From assembly GCF_026343185.1 (NCBI RefSeq), contig NZ_JAPEMA010000001.1, forward strand, positions 1,116,001 through 1,180,000: a stretch of 64,000 nucleotides of DNA, read 5' to 3'. Of this stretch, positions 15,601-24,041 are shown piece by piece. The translations under genes and the position numbers were made by a program. The DNA is from Streptomyces sp. NBC_00091. GTDB taxonomy: Bacteria > Actinomycetota > Actinomycetes > Streptomycetales > Streptomycetaceae. The notes under the pieces were generated by a model. It saw nothing but the letters and a program-made list of their open reading frames with translations. It was not told the DNA's origin and did not search any database. Every line of letters begins with the position of its first letter. Within the stretch, counting starts at the first letter, position 1.

Positions 15601-17063
15601 CGGCGGTGCTGGCGGCGGCCGAGCGGGATTCGGCGAAGGTGCTGGTCGACTCGCGTGCCGAGGGCGACCGGCTCGTCGAGGAGACCCGCGCGGCCAACGA
15701 GCTGACGGTCGCGGAGGCGGTGGCGGAGGCCGAGCGGCTGCGCGCGGAGGCCGCGGCGGAGGCCGAGCGGCTGCGTACCGAGGCGGCGCGGACCCTGGAC
15801 GAGGCCCGCGCGGAGGGCGGCCGGATCATCGGCGAGGCCACCGCGGAGGCGGAGCGGGTCACGACCGCGGCGAACGAGACCCTGGCGGGTGCCGAGCGGG
15901 ACGCCGAGCAGGCCCTGGACGAGGCGCGCGCCGAGGGCAACCGGCTGCGTACCGACGCCGCCGAGCAGGCGGACCGGCTCATCACCGAGGCGGTGTCCGA
16001 GGCGGAGAAGCTCACCGAGCAGACCCGCAAGGACAACGAGCGCACGGTCGGCGAGGCGGCCACGGAGGCCGAGCGGCTGCGTGCGGAGGCGGCCGAGGCG
16101 CTGTCCTCGGCGCAGGAGCACGCGACGCGCACCCGGTCCGAGGCGGAGCGGGTCAAGGCGGAGGCGGCCTCCGAGGCGGAGCGCACCCGCACGGAGACCC
16201 GTACGGAGTCCGAGCGGCTGCTGGACGAGGCCCGCGAGGAGGCCAACAAGCGCCGCAGCGAGGCCGCGGAGCAGGTGGACCGGCTCATCACGGAGGCTTC
16301 GGCGGAGGCCGACAAGCTGACCTCGGACGCGGGCCGGCAGGCGCTGGCCGCCACGACGGCGGCCGAGGAGCAGGCCGACGCGATGGTCGACGCGGCCCGC
16401 AAGGAGGCGGCGCGCATCACGTCGGAGGCGACCGTCGAGGGCAACTCCACGGTGGAGAAGGCACGGACGGACGCCGACGAGCTGCTGGTCGGGGCGCGCA
16501 CGGACGCCGCCGCCATAAGGGAGCGGGCGGAGGAGCTGCGCGGGCGCGTCGAGTCCGAGGTCGAGGAGCTGCACGAGCGTGCCCGCCGGGAGTCGGCCGA
16601 GCAGATGAAGTCGGCCGGCGAGCGCGTGGACAAGCTGGTCCGGGCGGCGACCGAGCAGAGCGTCGAGGCCGAGGCGAAGGCCAAGGAGCTGGTGTCGGAC
16701 GCGAGCAGCGAGGCGAGCAAGGTCCGCATCGCGGCCGTGCGCAAGGCCGAGGCGCTGCTCAAGGAGGCCGAGCAGAAGAAGGCGGAGCTGGCCCGGCAGG
16801 CCGAGGCCGCCCTGGCGGAGGCGAAGGCGGAGGCGGAGCGGCTGGTCGACGAGGGCCGTCGTGAGCTGGAGGTCCTGGTGCGCAGGCGCGAGGACATTCA
16901 GGCGGAGATCTCCCGTGTCCAGGACGTTCTTGAGGCGTTGGAATCATTCGAGGCACCTTCGGGTGGCGGAAAGCCCGCTTTGGGTGGCCAGGGCGCGGGG
17001 GGCGTGAAGGCCGGAGCAACAGCGGGTTCCACTCGTTCGGGTGGTAAGGCGTCAGAGGGGTAG
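12627..17063 (+). CDS. scy: Scy, cytoskeletal coiled-coil polarity protein
   Basis: A protein of about 1478 residues. I chose GTG 12627 (VRGYESQESHQAEADHLSRF) from memory of the S. coelicolor protein; the frame is open upstream to 12471. After a short N-terminal segment with a normal heptad coiled coil (SRFEAEMERLKKERGKAVQH), nearly the entire chain is Ala/Glu/Arg-rich long-period coiled coil, units of type AEAERLRxEAxE, consistent with the 51-residue repeat described for Scy. It organises the hyphal-tip polarisome with DivIVA and FilP and sets new growth sites. Highly similar blocks recur near residues 955, 1097 and 1199. filP follows in the same direction. A TAGAGT at 12467 could be a -10. 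Confidence 0.93.
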   Translation: MRGYESQESHQAEADHLSRFEAEMERLKKERGKAVQHAEDLGYQVEVLRAKLHEVRRNLASRPAYDGADMGYQAEQLLRNAQVQADQMRSDAERELRDARAQTQRILQEHAEHQARLQAELHSEAVNRRQRLDQELNERRQTVEAHVNENVAWAEQLRARTESQARRLMEESRAEAEQALNAARAEAARTAEEARRRLAADAEAARTEAEATLLRARKEAERLLGAASTQAQEATEHAERIRSTTTAEAEQTRQQTMDLGRVAEARVQEADGALRAARAEAETLLAEAKESAARQLASAESVNEQRTRTAKEQVARLVGEATKEAEVLKAEAEQSLADARAEAERLRTEAGERARTAAAEDTAAQLAKAARTAEDVLNKASEDARATTRAASEEAERIRREAEAESERLRAQAAATADELKGAAKDDTEEYRARTVELQEEARRLRGEAEQLRAEAVAEGERIRGEARREAVQQIEEAARTAEELLGKAKSDADELRGGATAESERVRAEAVERATTLRRQAEETLERTRAEAERLRAEAEEQAEALAAEADAAARARREETEQALAAKRAEADAELVRLQSDAEARLTSAEQTLRESRLAAENIRKETTEENDRLRAESAERIRTLQAQSEAEADQLRSEAAQDAGRVRAEAELVSVRLRAEAEAESERLRSEAQETADRLRAEAKAAAERVASEAAEALAAAQEEAARRRREAEETLSAARTDAGNERAQAREQNEELLAQARKRSEEAQAEAARLTEEAERRAAELVAAAEATAQQVRDSVAGLHEQAEEEVAGLRSAAEHSAERTRTEAEEEADRVRADAHAERERAGEDAARVRSEARIETDAAKALAERTVGDAIAEAEQLRADTAEYAQRVRTEATDALAASERDAARTRADARDDANRIRGEAAESLEASRGEGSRIVAEAEAEAERLAAEALEAAEATRAEAAGTLDEARAEGNRLRTEAAEQADRLVTEAASEAERLTAQAAAVLAAAERDSAKVLVDSRAEGDRLVEETRAANELTVAEAVAEAERLRAEAAAEAERLRTEAARTLDEARAEGGRIIGEATAEAERVTTAANETLAGAERDAEQALDEARAEGNRLRTDAAEQADRLITEAVSEAEKLTEQTRKDNERTVGEAATEAERLRAEAAEALSSAQEHATRTRSEAERVKAEAASEAERTRTETRTESERLLDEAREEANKRRSEAAEQVDRLITEASAEADKLTSDAGRQALAATTAAEEQADAMVDAARKEAARITSEATVEGNSTVEKARTDADELLVGARTDAAAIRERAEELRGRVESEVEELHERARRESAEQMKSAGERVDKLVRAATEQSVEAEAKAKELVSDASSEASKVRIAAVRKAEALLKEAEQKKAELARQAEAALAEAKAEAERLVDEGRRELEVLVRRREDIQAEISRVQDVLEALESFEAPSGGGKPALGGQGAGGVKAGATAGSTRSGGKASEG

Positions 17064-17257
17064 TCAGGAACACGGGATGTGTGCTTCTGAAGGAGGTCAG
17101 GCGAAGGAGTGACAAGCATTCCGTCGCCTTGCCACTCAAAAGGGGTGTCATTGTCCAGGGCAAACCCGGATTGACTCGATGCCACGCCGCCGGGGCGCCT
17201 AGGATTCCCCTTAACACCTCACGTAGCACCTCATCGGTCTCATTCGACAGGAACCCC

Positions 17258-18196
17258 ATGAGCGACACTTCCTCCCCCTTCGGCTTCGAGCTCGTGCGGC
17301 GTGGTTACGACCGCGGTCAGGTGGACGACCGCATTACCAAGCTGGTCTCCGACCGCGACAGCGCCCTTGGACGTATCAACTCTCTGGAAAAGCGGATCGA
17401 GGAGCTGCACCTCGAAACGCAGAACGCCCAGGCCCAGGTGAGCGACGCGGAGCCGTCGTACGCCGGCCTCGGCGCCCGGGTCGAGAAGATCCTGCGGCTG
17501 GCCGAGGAGGAGGCGAAGGACCTGCGCGAGGAGGCCCGTCGCGCGGCCGAGCAGCACCGTGAGCTGGCCGAGTCCGCTGCCCAGCAGGTGCGCAACGACG
17601 CCGAGTCGTTCGCCGCCGACCGCAAGTCGAAGGCGGAGGACGAGGGCGTCCGCATCGTCGAGAAGGCCAAGGGCGACGCGTCGACCCTGCGCGCCGAGGC
17701 CCAGAAGGACGCGGCCTCCAAGCGCGAGGAGGCCGACGCCCTCTTCGAGGAGACCCGCGCCAAGGCCGCCCAGGCCGCCGCGGACTTCGAGACCAACCTG
17801 GCCAAGCGCCGCGAGCAGTCCGAGCGCGACCTGGCCTCGCGTCAGCAGAAGGCCGAGAAGCGCCTCGCGGAGATCGAGCACCGCGCCGAGCAGCTGCGCC
17901 TGGAGGCCGAGAAGCTGCGTACGGACGCCGAGCGCCGGGCGCGCCAGACGGTGGAGACCGCGCAGCGCCAGGCCGAGGACATCGTCGCCGACGCCAACGC
18001 CAAGGCCGACCGGATCCGCAGCGAGTCGGAGCGCGAGCTGGCGGCGCTGACCAACCGCCGCGACTCCATCAACGCGCAGCTGACCAACGTCCGCGAGATG
18101 CTGGCGACGCTGACGGGCGCGGCCGTGGCGGCCGCCGGCTCCCCGATCGACGACGAGCCGGTGACCCGGGGCGTCCCGGCCCAGCAGAGCCGCTAG
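17258..18196 (+). CDS. filP: FilP, intermediate filament-like protein
   Basis: A 312-residue protein with a compact N-terminal DivIVA-like segment (FGFELVRRGYDRGQVDDRIT) followed by about 220 residues of coiled coil with the same long repeat style as Scy (RLEAEKLRTDAERRARQTVE). The tail (PIDDEPVTRGVPAQQSR) is short and flexible. FilP forms filaments behind the hyphal tip that stiffen the cell and interact with Scy and DivIVA. Start ATG 17258 follows ACAGGAA. The 194-bp gap after scy leaves room for its own promoter, though I could not place one convincingly. Confidence 0.95.
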   Translation: MSDTSSPFGFELVRRGYDRGQVDDRITKLVSDRDSALGRINSLEKRIEELHLETQNAQAQVSDAEPSYAGLGARVEKILRLAEEEAKDLREEARRAAEQHRELAESAAQQVRNDAESFAADRKSKAEDEGVRIVEKAKGDASTLRAEAQKDAASKREEADALFEETRAKAAQAAADFETNLAKRREQSERDLASRQQKAEKRLAEIEHRAEQLRLEAEKLRTDAERRARQTVETAQRQAEDIVADANAKADRIRSESERELAALTNRRDSINAQLTNVREMLATLTGAAVAAAGSPIDDEPVTRGVPAQQSR

Positions 18197-18250
18197 TACG
18201 CTCCCGCGCACGCCGCCGTCTACTCGCCGGTAGCGAAATCGGCACATCAG

Positions 18251-18287
18251 GGGCCGTACGTCACCTTTCTGAGGTGGCGTACGGCCC
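18251..18287. terminator. filP terminator
   Basis: GGGCCGTACG pairs with CGTACGGCCC and CACC with GGTG around a TTTCTGA loop, 54 bases past the filP stop. Confidence 0.8.
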
Positions 18288-18309
18288 TTGGCCGTTCTAG
18301 CGTGGCCGC

Positions 18310-19305
18310 ATGATCGAGCTTGAGGGCCTTACGAAACGATTCGGCGCGAAGACCGCCGTGGACAACCTCAGCTTCCAGGTCAGACCGGGGGTGGTGACCG
18401 GCTTCCTCGGCCCCAACGGGGCGGGGAAGTCCACGACCATGCGCATGATGCTCGACCTCGACAACCCGACCAGCGGTACGGTCCGGATCGACGGGAAGCA
18501 CTACCGGGACCTGCCGGAGCCGCTGAAGTACATCGGAGCGCTGCTGGACGCGAAAGCCATGCACGGCGGTCGCAGCGCGTACAACAACCTGCTGTGCCTG
18601 GCCCAGTCGAACCGGATCCCGGAGCGACGGGTGGCCGAGGTTCTGGATCTTGTCGGCCTGACGGCCGTGGCCAAGAAGAAGTCGAAAGGATTTTCGCTCG
18701 GTATGGGCCAGCGGCTGGGAATCGCCGCCGCCCTGCTCGGCGATCCGGAGATCCTGATGTTCGACGAACCCGTCAACGGCCTTGATCCCGAGGGAATTCT
18801 CTGGATCCGCAATCTTATGAAGGGGCTGGCGTCGGAGGGGAGAACGATCTTCGTCTCCTCCCACCTGATGAGTGAAATGGCCCTGACCGCAGATCATTTG
18901 GTGGTCATCGGACAGGGAAAGCTCCTTGCCGACTTGTCGATGTCCGATTTCATCCAGCAGAACTCCCGCAGTTACGTACGGCTGCGCTCGCCGCAGCAGG
19001 AACGGCTCAAGGACGTCCTGCACGAGGCCGGGATCAACGCGATCAGCGTGCCCGCCACCGGCACCCTGGAGATCGACGGCGTCGGACCGGAGCGGCTCGG
19101 CGAGCTGGCCGCCCAGCACCAGATCGTGCTGCACGAACTCAGCCCGCAACGGGCTTCACTGGAGGAAGCGTTCATGCGCATGACGGCGGACTCCGTCGAA
19201 TACCACGCCCACGCGCCGGGGGCACCCGTCCCCGCACCCGCGGGCCCGGCCGGGGCACCCGCCTGGGGCGCCGGCTTCGAGGCCACCCGCAAGGGCGGCG
19301 AGTGA
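18310..19305 (+). CDS. ABC transporter ATP-binding protein (ABC-2 type), pair 1
   Basis: A 331-residue ATPase. Walker A GPNGAGKSTT, signature-like SLGMGQRLGIAAAL, Walker B ILMFDEPVNGLDP and the switch histidine in VSSHLMSE are all present. The family-typical LDAKAMHGGR stands before the signature. The C-terminal 100 residues form the extra domain of drug-export-type ATPases, ending in a Pro/Ala tail. TAGCGT six bases before the ATG suggests a leaderless start. It overlaps its permease by GTGA. The substrate is unknown. Confidence 0.92.
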   Translation: MIELEGLTKRFGAKTAVDNLSFQVRPGVVTGFLGPNGAGKSTTMRMMLDLDNPTSGTVRIDGKHYRDLPEPLKYIGALLDAKAMHGGRSAYNNLLCLAQSNRIPERRVAEVLDLVGLTAVAKKKSKGFSLGMGQRLGIAAALLGDPEILMFDEPVNGLDPEGILWIRNLMKGLASEGRTIFVSSHLMSEMALTADHLVVIGQGKLLADLSMSDFIQQNSRSYVRLRSPQQERLKDVLHEAGINAISVPATGTLEIDGVGPERLGELAAQHQIVLHELSPQRASLEEAFMRMTADSVEYHAHAPGAPVPAPAGPAGAPAWGAGFEATRKGGE

Positions 19306-20084
19306 CCATGGCCTTCTCCGCCGTCCTCAAGTCCGAGTGGACCAAGATCCGCACGGTCGCCTCCACCATCTGGACCCTCGCCTCGGCCCTGCTCGTCACG
19401 GTCGGGCTCAGCGCCCTGCTCTGCTTCTTCGTCGCCTCCCGCTTCAAGGAGATGCCCGACGCCGAGAAGCTCGCCTTCGACCCGACCATGACCAGCTTCG
19501 CGGGGATGTCCCTCGGCCAGCTCGCCATGATCGTCTTCGGCGTCCTGGTGGTCGGCACCGAATACAGCACCGGGATGGTCCGCACCTCGCTGGCCGCCGT
19601 GCCGCGGCGCGCGAGCTTCCTCTTCGGCAAGCTCACCGTCGCCACCGCGCTGGCGCTGGCCGTGGGCCTCGCCACCAGCTTCCTGTCCTTCTTCCTCGGC
19701 CAGGCGATCCTGGGCGAGCACAGCATCGGCATCGGCGAGGACAACGTCCTGCGCGCGGTGACCGGCGCCGGGCTCTACATGGCCCTGATCGCGCTGTTCT
19801 CGATGGGTGTGACCACCCTCCTGCGCAGCTCGATCCTGGCGCTCGGCATCCTGATGCCGTTCTTCTTCCTGATCTCGACGATCCTCGGCGCCTTCGACAC
19901 GACCCGGAAGGTGGCCCAGTACTTCCCGGACCAGGCCGGCTCCAAGATCATGGAGACCGTCCCGGACGCCCTGAGCCAGGCCCAGGCGCCCTACGGCCCC
20001 TGGGGCGGTCTCGGGATCATGGCCCTGTGGGTGCTGGCCTCCGTACTGGGGGGCTACCTCGTCCTGAAGAAGCGCGACGCGTGA
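19302..20084 (+). CDS. ABC-2 type permease, pair 1
   Basis: A 260-residue membrane protein with six predicted helices; the first follows SEWTKIRTVASTIWTLASAL. It has the ABC-2 pattern GTEYSTGMVRTSLAAVPRRA in the cytoplasmic loop and ends LGGYLVLKKRDA. ATG at 19308 is an alternative start. Partner of the ATPase just upstream; together they would form a homodimeric exporter of unknown substrate. A terminator hairpin follows. Confidence 0.9.
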   Translation: MTMAFSAVLKSEWTKIRTVASTIWTLASALLVTVGLSALLCFFVASRFKEMPDAEKLAFDPTMTSFAGMSLGQLAMIVFGVLVVGTEYSTGMVRTSLAAVPRRASFLFGKLTVATALALAVGLATSFLSFFLGQAILGEHSIGIGEDNVLRAVTGAGLYMALIALFSMGVTTLLRSSILALGILMPFFFLISTILGAFDTTRKVAQYFPDQAGSKIMETVPDALSQAQAPYGPWGGLGIMALWVLASVLGGYLVLKKRDA

Positions 20085-20097
20085 CGGACTGAACTGA

Positions 20098-20127
20098 CGG
20101 GGCGTCCCTCCTGTGACGGACGCCCCG
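20098..20127. terminator. Terminator after ABC pair 1
   Basis: CGGGGCGTCC pairs with GGACGCCCCG around a 10-nt loop. Confidence 0.8.
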
Positions 20128-20263
20128 CGTACTACGGGAAAACCCCGGGTCGGATCTCAGGGGCAGCTCAGGGATCCGGCCCGGCAGGGAACCGCAGGAG
20201 TCTCGATATCCTCTTAAGGCGTACGCGGGCGAGAGCCGTCCCGGCCTGGCAAGGGGCAGCACG

Positions 20264-21487
20264 ATGATCGAGGCAGTCGGCCTGACCAAGCGCTTCGGCG
20301 CCAAGACCGCCGTCGACCGGTTGTCCTTCCAGGTCAAGCCGGGCCATGTGACCGGCTTCCTGGGGCCCAACGGCTCCGGCAAGTCCACCACCATGCGCAT
20401 GATCCTCGGGCTGGACCGCCCCACTTCCGGTCATGTCACGATCAACGGCCTCCCCTTCCGGGAGCTGCCGAACGCCCAGCGGCACGTCGGCGCCCTGCTC
20501 GACGCCAAGGCCATGCACGGCGGCCGCAAGGCCCGTACCCACCTGCTGGCCATCGCCCAGCTCTCCGGCATCCCCGAGAAGCGGGTGGACGAGGTCCTCG
20601 GCGTGGTCGGCCTCAAGGACGCGGCCCGCCAGCGCACGAAGGGCTTCTCGCTCGGCATGGGCCAGCGGCTCGGCATCGCGGCCGCCCTGCTCGGCGACCC
20701 GCAGGTGCTGCTCTTCGACGAACCGGTCAACGGCCTCGACCCCGAGGGCATCCTCTGGGTCCGCAACCTCATGCGGCAGCTCGCCGCCGAGGGTCGGACC
20801 GTCCTGGTCTCCTCGCACCTGATGAGCGAGATGGCGCTGACCGCCGACCACCTGATCGTGATCGGCCGGGGACGGCTGCTGGCCGACATGGGCACCCACG
20901 ACTTCATCACGCACAACTCGGCCGGATTCGCGCGGGTCCGCGCCGCCGCCGACGGCCCCCACGAGCAGGGCCCCGGCGGCCGGACGGCCCTGGGCACCGC
21001 GCTGACGAAGGCCGGCGGCCGGGTCCTCCAGGAGCCCGACGGGGCGCTGCGCGTGACCGGGCTGGAACTGCCCCGCATCAGCGACCTCGCGCACGAGGCC
21101 GGCGTACGGCTGTGGGAGCTGTCCCCGCACCGGGCCTCGCTGGAAGAGGCCTACATGCGGATGACCCAGTCCTCCGTCGAGTACACCTCCACCGCGGACC
21201 CCCGCGCCGAGCTGTGGGAGCCCGAGCCGCTGACCGTCCCCGAGTGGGAGGACGAGACGGCGGCCGCCGTCCCGGCCGAGACCGCGGCGAGCTTCTTCGC
21301 TCCCCCGCCGCCCGGATCCGGGCGGCCCTTCCTGATGCCGGGCAGCGCGGCCGACCTCGCCCGGGGCGGCACCTCCGCCGACGCTCCCCCGCCCGCCGAC
21401 CGCCCCCGCGCCGACCGCTCCCCCGCCGACGTCGCGGCCGCCGACCTGTCGGGCGCGGCCGAGAACACCCCCGAGGACCCCCGATGA
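20264..21487 (+). CDS. ABC transporter ATP-binding protein (ABC-2 type), pair 2
   Basis: A 407-residue paralogue of the ATPase at 18310; the first 230 residues are nearly the same (GPNGSGKSTTMRM, SLGMGQRLGIAAALLGDP, LLFDEPVNGLDPEGILW). It differs by a C-terminal extension of roughly 90 residues rich in Pro, Ala and acidic residues (EPLTVPEWEDETAAAVPAET), absent in pair 1. Overlaps its permease by ATGA. This looks like a tandem duplication followed by divergence of the tail. Confidence 0.92.
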   Translation: MIEAVGLTKRFGAKTAVDRLSFQVKPGHVTGFLGPNGSGKSTTMRMILGLDRPTSGHVTINGLPFRELPNAQRHVGALLDAKAMHGGRKARTHLLAIAQLSGIPEKRVDEVLGVVGLKDAARQRTKGFSLGMGQRLGIAAALLGDPQVLLFDEPVNGLDPEGILWVRNLMRQLAAEGRTVLVSSHLMSEMALTADHLIVIGRGRLLADMGTHDFITHNSAGFARVRAAADGPHEQGPGGRTALGTALTKAGGRVLQEPDGALRVTGLELPRISDLAHEAGVRLWELSPHRASLEEAYMRMTQSSVEYTSTADPRAELWEPEPLTVPEWEDETAAAVPAETAASFFAPPPPGSGRPFLMPGSAADLARGGTSADAPPPADRPRADRSPADVAAADLSGAAENTPEDPR

Positions 21488-22338
21488 CCACCACCCCCGC
21501 CGCCGTGCCCGGGGCGGGCGCGGAGCAGCCGGGCCCGTACAGCTCGCCGCTGCCCACGCCGCGTCCGCACCTGGGGCACGCCGTGGCCTCGGAGTGGACC
21601 AAGCTGACCTCGGTGCGCTCCACCCTGTGGACGCTCGGCTCCCTCGTGGCGCTGGTCGTCGGAGTCGGCATGCTCGCCGTGCTCCAGACCTCGGCCCGCG
21701 ACTACCAGTACCTCCCCTTCACCGGTCCCGCCCTCTTCGGGCTGATGGCCGGCCAGGTGGCCGTGATCGTGCTCGGCGTGCTGACGATCTCCTCCGAGTA
21801 CGGCACCGGCCTGATCCGCACCACCTTCACCGCCGCCCCCGAGCGGCTGCGGGTGCTCACCGCCAAGTACCTGGTCTTCGGAGTGGTGGCCTTCGCCGTC
21901 ACCACCGGCTCGGTGATGTTCGTCGGCCTGTGGGCCGCCCTCCTGCACAATGGGCCCGCCGCCGGGCAGCACAGCTGGAGCGAGTGGGGGGGCGCGCTGG
22001 CCGGCTCCTTCTACGTGACCCTGCTGGGCGTCCTCGCGCTAGCGGTCGGGGCGCTCGTACGGCATTCGGCGGGCGGGATCGCGGTCATGCTCGGCGTGGT
22101 CACCATGCCCCCGGTGCTCGGGGCGATACTGAGCGCCTGGCCGGTCACCTCGGGCCTCGGCTCGCTGGTGCTGCGCTTCAACGCCCCCGTGGGGCTGATC
22201 CAGCTCTTCGGGCTGCAAGGCAGCGACCTGGGCGGGGAAACCCTCCCCAGCAAGCTGGCCCAGCTGACGCTGCTGGGCCTGGTGACGGCGAGCGCGGTCG
22301 CCGCCTCGTACGCGGTGGTCGGCCGCCGCGACGTCTGA
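21484..22338 (+). CDS. ABC-2 type permease, pair 2
   Basis: A 284-residue permease starting at ATG 21484 with a cytoplasmic Pro-rich lead of about 35 residues. The loop motif SSEYGTGLIRTTFTAAPERL corresponds to that of pair 1. Six helices are predicted, ending ASYAVVGRRDV. It forms the second export unit; the two permeases are diverged much more than the ATPases, which suggests different substrates. Confidence 0.9.
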   Translation: MTTTPAAVPGAGAEQPGPYSSPLPTPRPHLGHAVASEWTKLTSVRSTLWTLGSLVALVVGVGMLAVLQTSARDYQYLPFTGPALFGLMAGQVAVIVLGVLTISSEYGTGLIRTTFTAAPERLRVLTAKYLVFGVVAFAVTTGSVMFVGLWAALLHNGPAAGQHSWSEWGGALAGSFYVTLLGVLALAVGALVRHSAGGIAVMLGVVTMPPVLGAILSAWPVTSGLGSLVLRFNAPVGLIQLFGLQGSDLGGETLPSKLAQLTLLGLVTASAVAASYAVVGRRDV

Positions 22339-22353
22339 CGGCCCGGACACCCC

Positions 22354-22680
22354 CTAGTAGCGGGGCGCGTTGCGGGACCGCTGCACCTTGGAGGTGCGGC
22401 GGTCCTTCGCGTTCCAGCAGGCCTTGTGCCAGTGCCGCCGGTCGTCCACGCCGCCGTACTCGGGCCAGGCCACCAGGTGCGGGGTGCCCGAGGGGATCTC
22501 CTGGTCGCAGCCCGGGCAGCGGTAGCGCTTGCCCGCCGCGCTGGCGCCCGCCACGTGCCGGACCTTCCACTCCTCGCCCTGGTACTCCTCGGTGCGCTCC
22601 AGCCCGAACCGGTCGAGGCCGGTCGCGGGTCGTTCGTCCGGAGTCTCGCCGCCCCTGGGGCGGTTGTGGCGCGGTGACAC
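22354..22680 (-). CDS. Small zinc-binding-like protein, unknown
   Basis: A 108-residue protein starting with GTG 22680 after GTGAGG. The core has YRCPGCDQEIPSGTPHLVAW and HWHKACWNAKDR, a C-x2-C ... H-x2-H-x3-C arrangement that should bind zinc. Basic C-terminus (SKVQRSRNAPRY). I recall it as a conserved Streptomyces hypothetical. Divergent from the flavin monooxygenase gene by a 245-bp region in which I see no clear promoter. Confidence 0.75.
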   Translation of the reverse strand: MSPRHNRPRGGETPDERPATGLDRFGLERTEEYQGEEWKVRHVAGASAAGKRYRCPGCDQEIPSGTPHLVAWPEYGGVDDRRHWHKACWNAKDRRTSKVQRSRNAPRY

Positions 22681-22925
22681 GTATACCTCACGAAAGGGCG
22701 GCCGACAGTGACTTTCTCCCAGACTACGCGCAGCGAGCCCGGGTACCCGCAGGGTGGCTGATGAAGGCCGACCGTCATACGAGAACTGGCCCGACAATCT
22801 CAATAACTTTCCTGTCAGGCCGTGCCTTTGGCACGTGTCAGACGTTGTTGCCAGCAGACGTTGATGCCATCAACGAGTCGGTCCACCTGGGGGAGGCCGC
22901 GTCAGCCGCGAGGAGGCAAAGGGCG

Positions 22926-23960
22926 ATGATGCGCGTAGGAGCGTTTGTACTGGCGGCCCAGTTCCCGGGCCAGGGGCAGGGCGAGGCGCTGCACCGGGCG
23001 GTGCGGACCGCCGAGGTGGCCGAGGAGTCCGGGCTGGACTCGCTGTGGCTCGCCGAACACCACTTCGTCCCGTACGGGGTCTGCCCGTCGGCGGTGACGC
23101 TGGCGGCCCTGCTGCTGGGGCGGACCCGGCGGCTGCGGGTGGGCACGGCGGTCAGCGTGCTGCCGAACACGCACCCGGTGGCCCTCGGGGAGCAGGCGGC
23201 CCTGCTGCACGTCACCTCGGGAGGCCGGTTCACCCTCGGGGTGGGGCGGGGCGGGCCGTGGGTGGACCTGGAGGTGTTCGGGGCCGGCCTGGAGGCGTAC
23301 GAGAGCGGCTTCCCGGACGATCTCGACCTGCTGCGGCGCTGGCTGACCGAGCCCCGGGTGGGGGCGGCCGGCGAGCGGCACGCCTTCCGCGAGGTGGCCG
23401 TCGTACCGCGCCCGGCCCAGGCGCTGGACGGTGACGGGACGGGGCCGGAAGTGATCGTCGCCTGCACCTCCCCGGCGTCGGTGCGGATGGCCGCGGAGCG
23501 TGGGCTGCCGATGCTGCTGGGCATGCACTGCGGGGACGAGGAGAAGGCGGAGCAGGTCGCGCTGTGGCGCCGGACCGCGCTGGCCCACGGCCATGCGCCG
23601 GAGGCCGTACGGGCGGCCGGGCACGTGTCGGCCGGGGTCTGCCAGCTGGCGGACCGCACGGCCGACGCGCGGGAAACCCTGCTGAAGGCGATGCCGGGCT
23701 GGTTCCGCCAGGGCCTGGACGCCCATGTGACGGTGGACGGCCGGCAGCGCGCGATGCGGGACCCGCTCGCGTACACGGAACTGCTGTGCTCGCTGCACCC
23801 CGTCGGCAGCCCGGAACTGGCGGCGGAGCGGCTGGCGGCCACCTCGGAGCGGACCGGCATCACCCGCTTCGCCCTGCTCACGGAGGGCTCGGGCGACCTC
23901 GCCGCGACCGAGGAGAACGTCCGGCGCCTCGGCGCGGAGGTCATGCCCCTGCTGGTGTGA
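22926..23960 (+). CDS. LLM-class flavin-dependent oxidoreductase
   Basis: A 344-residue luciferase-like TIM-barrel protein. The start ATG 22926 follows CGAGGAGG. Signature stretches are AEESGLDSLWLAEHHFVPYG, LRVGTAVSVLPNTHPVALGE, GGRFTLGVGRGGPW and, near the end, ERTGITRFALLTEG. Such enzymes use reduced FMN or F420. Substrate cannot be predicted. No operon partner. Confidence 0.88.
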   Translation: MMRVGAFVLAAQFPGQGQGEALHRAVRTAEVAEESGLDSLWLAEHHFVPYGVCPSAVTLAALLLGRTRRLRVGTAVSVLPNTHPVALGEQAALLHVTSGGRFTLGVGRGGPWVDLEVFGAGLEAYESGFPDDLDLLRRWLTEPRVGAAGERHAFREVAVVPRPAQALDGDGTGPEVIVACTSPASVRMAAERGLPMLLGMHCGDEEKAEQVALWRRTALAHGHAPEAVRAAGHVSAGVCQLADRTADARETLLKAMPGWFRQGLDAHVTVDGRQRAMRDPLAYTELLCSLHPVGSPELAAERLAATSERTGITRFALLTEGSGDLAATEENVRRLGAEVMPLLV

Positions 23961-24041
23961 GCCCGTCACGGGCCTGGGGCTGCCGCTCCGGTGTCAGTCG
24001 CACCTCCCGCGACACGGAGCGGCAGCGGAGTACCGGTTCTG

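Noticed and set aside
12336..16574. A 1412-codon open frame antisense to scy
   Set aside because: It is the mirror of the Ala/Glu/Arg repeat codons of scy at high GC; its composition is Arg/Gly/Leu low complexity and it has no ribosome site or family signs.
17171..17205. TTGACT and TAGGAT upstream of filP as a promoter
   Set aside because: The spacer is 23 bp, too long for the main sigma factor; filP may still have another promoter or be read from scy.
18600..18960. Less GC-biased codons in the first ABC ATPase as sign of recent transfer
   Set aside because: The shift is mild and the protein is highly similar to the neighbouring paralogue, so relaxed codon use explains it as well.
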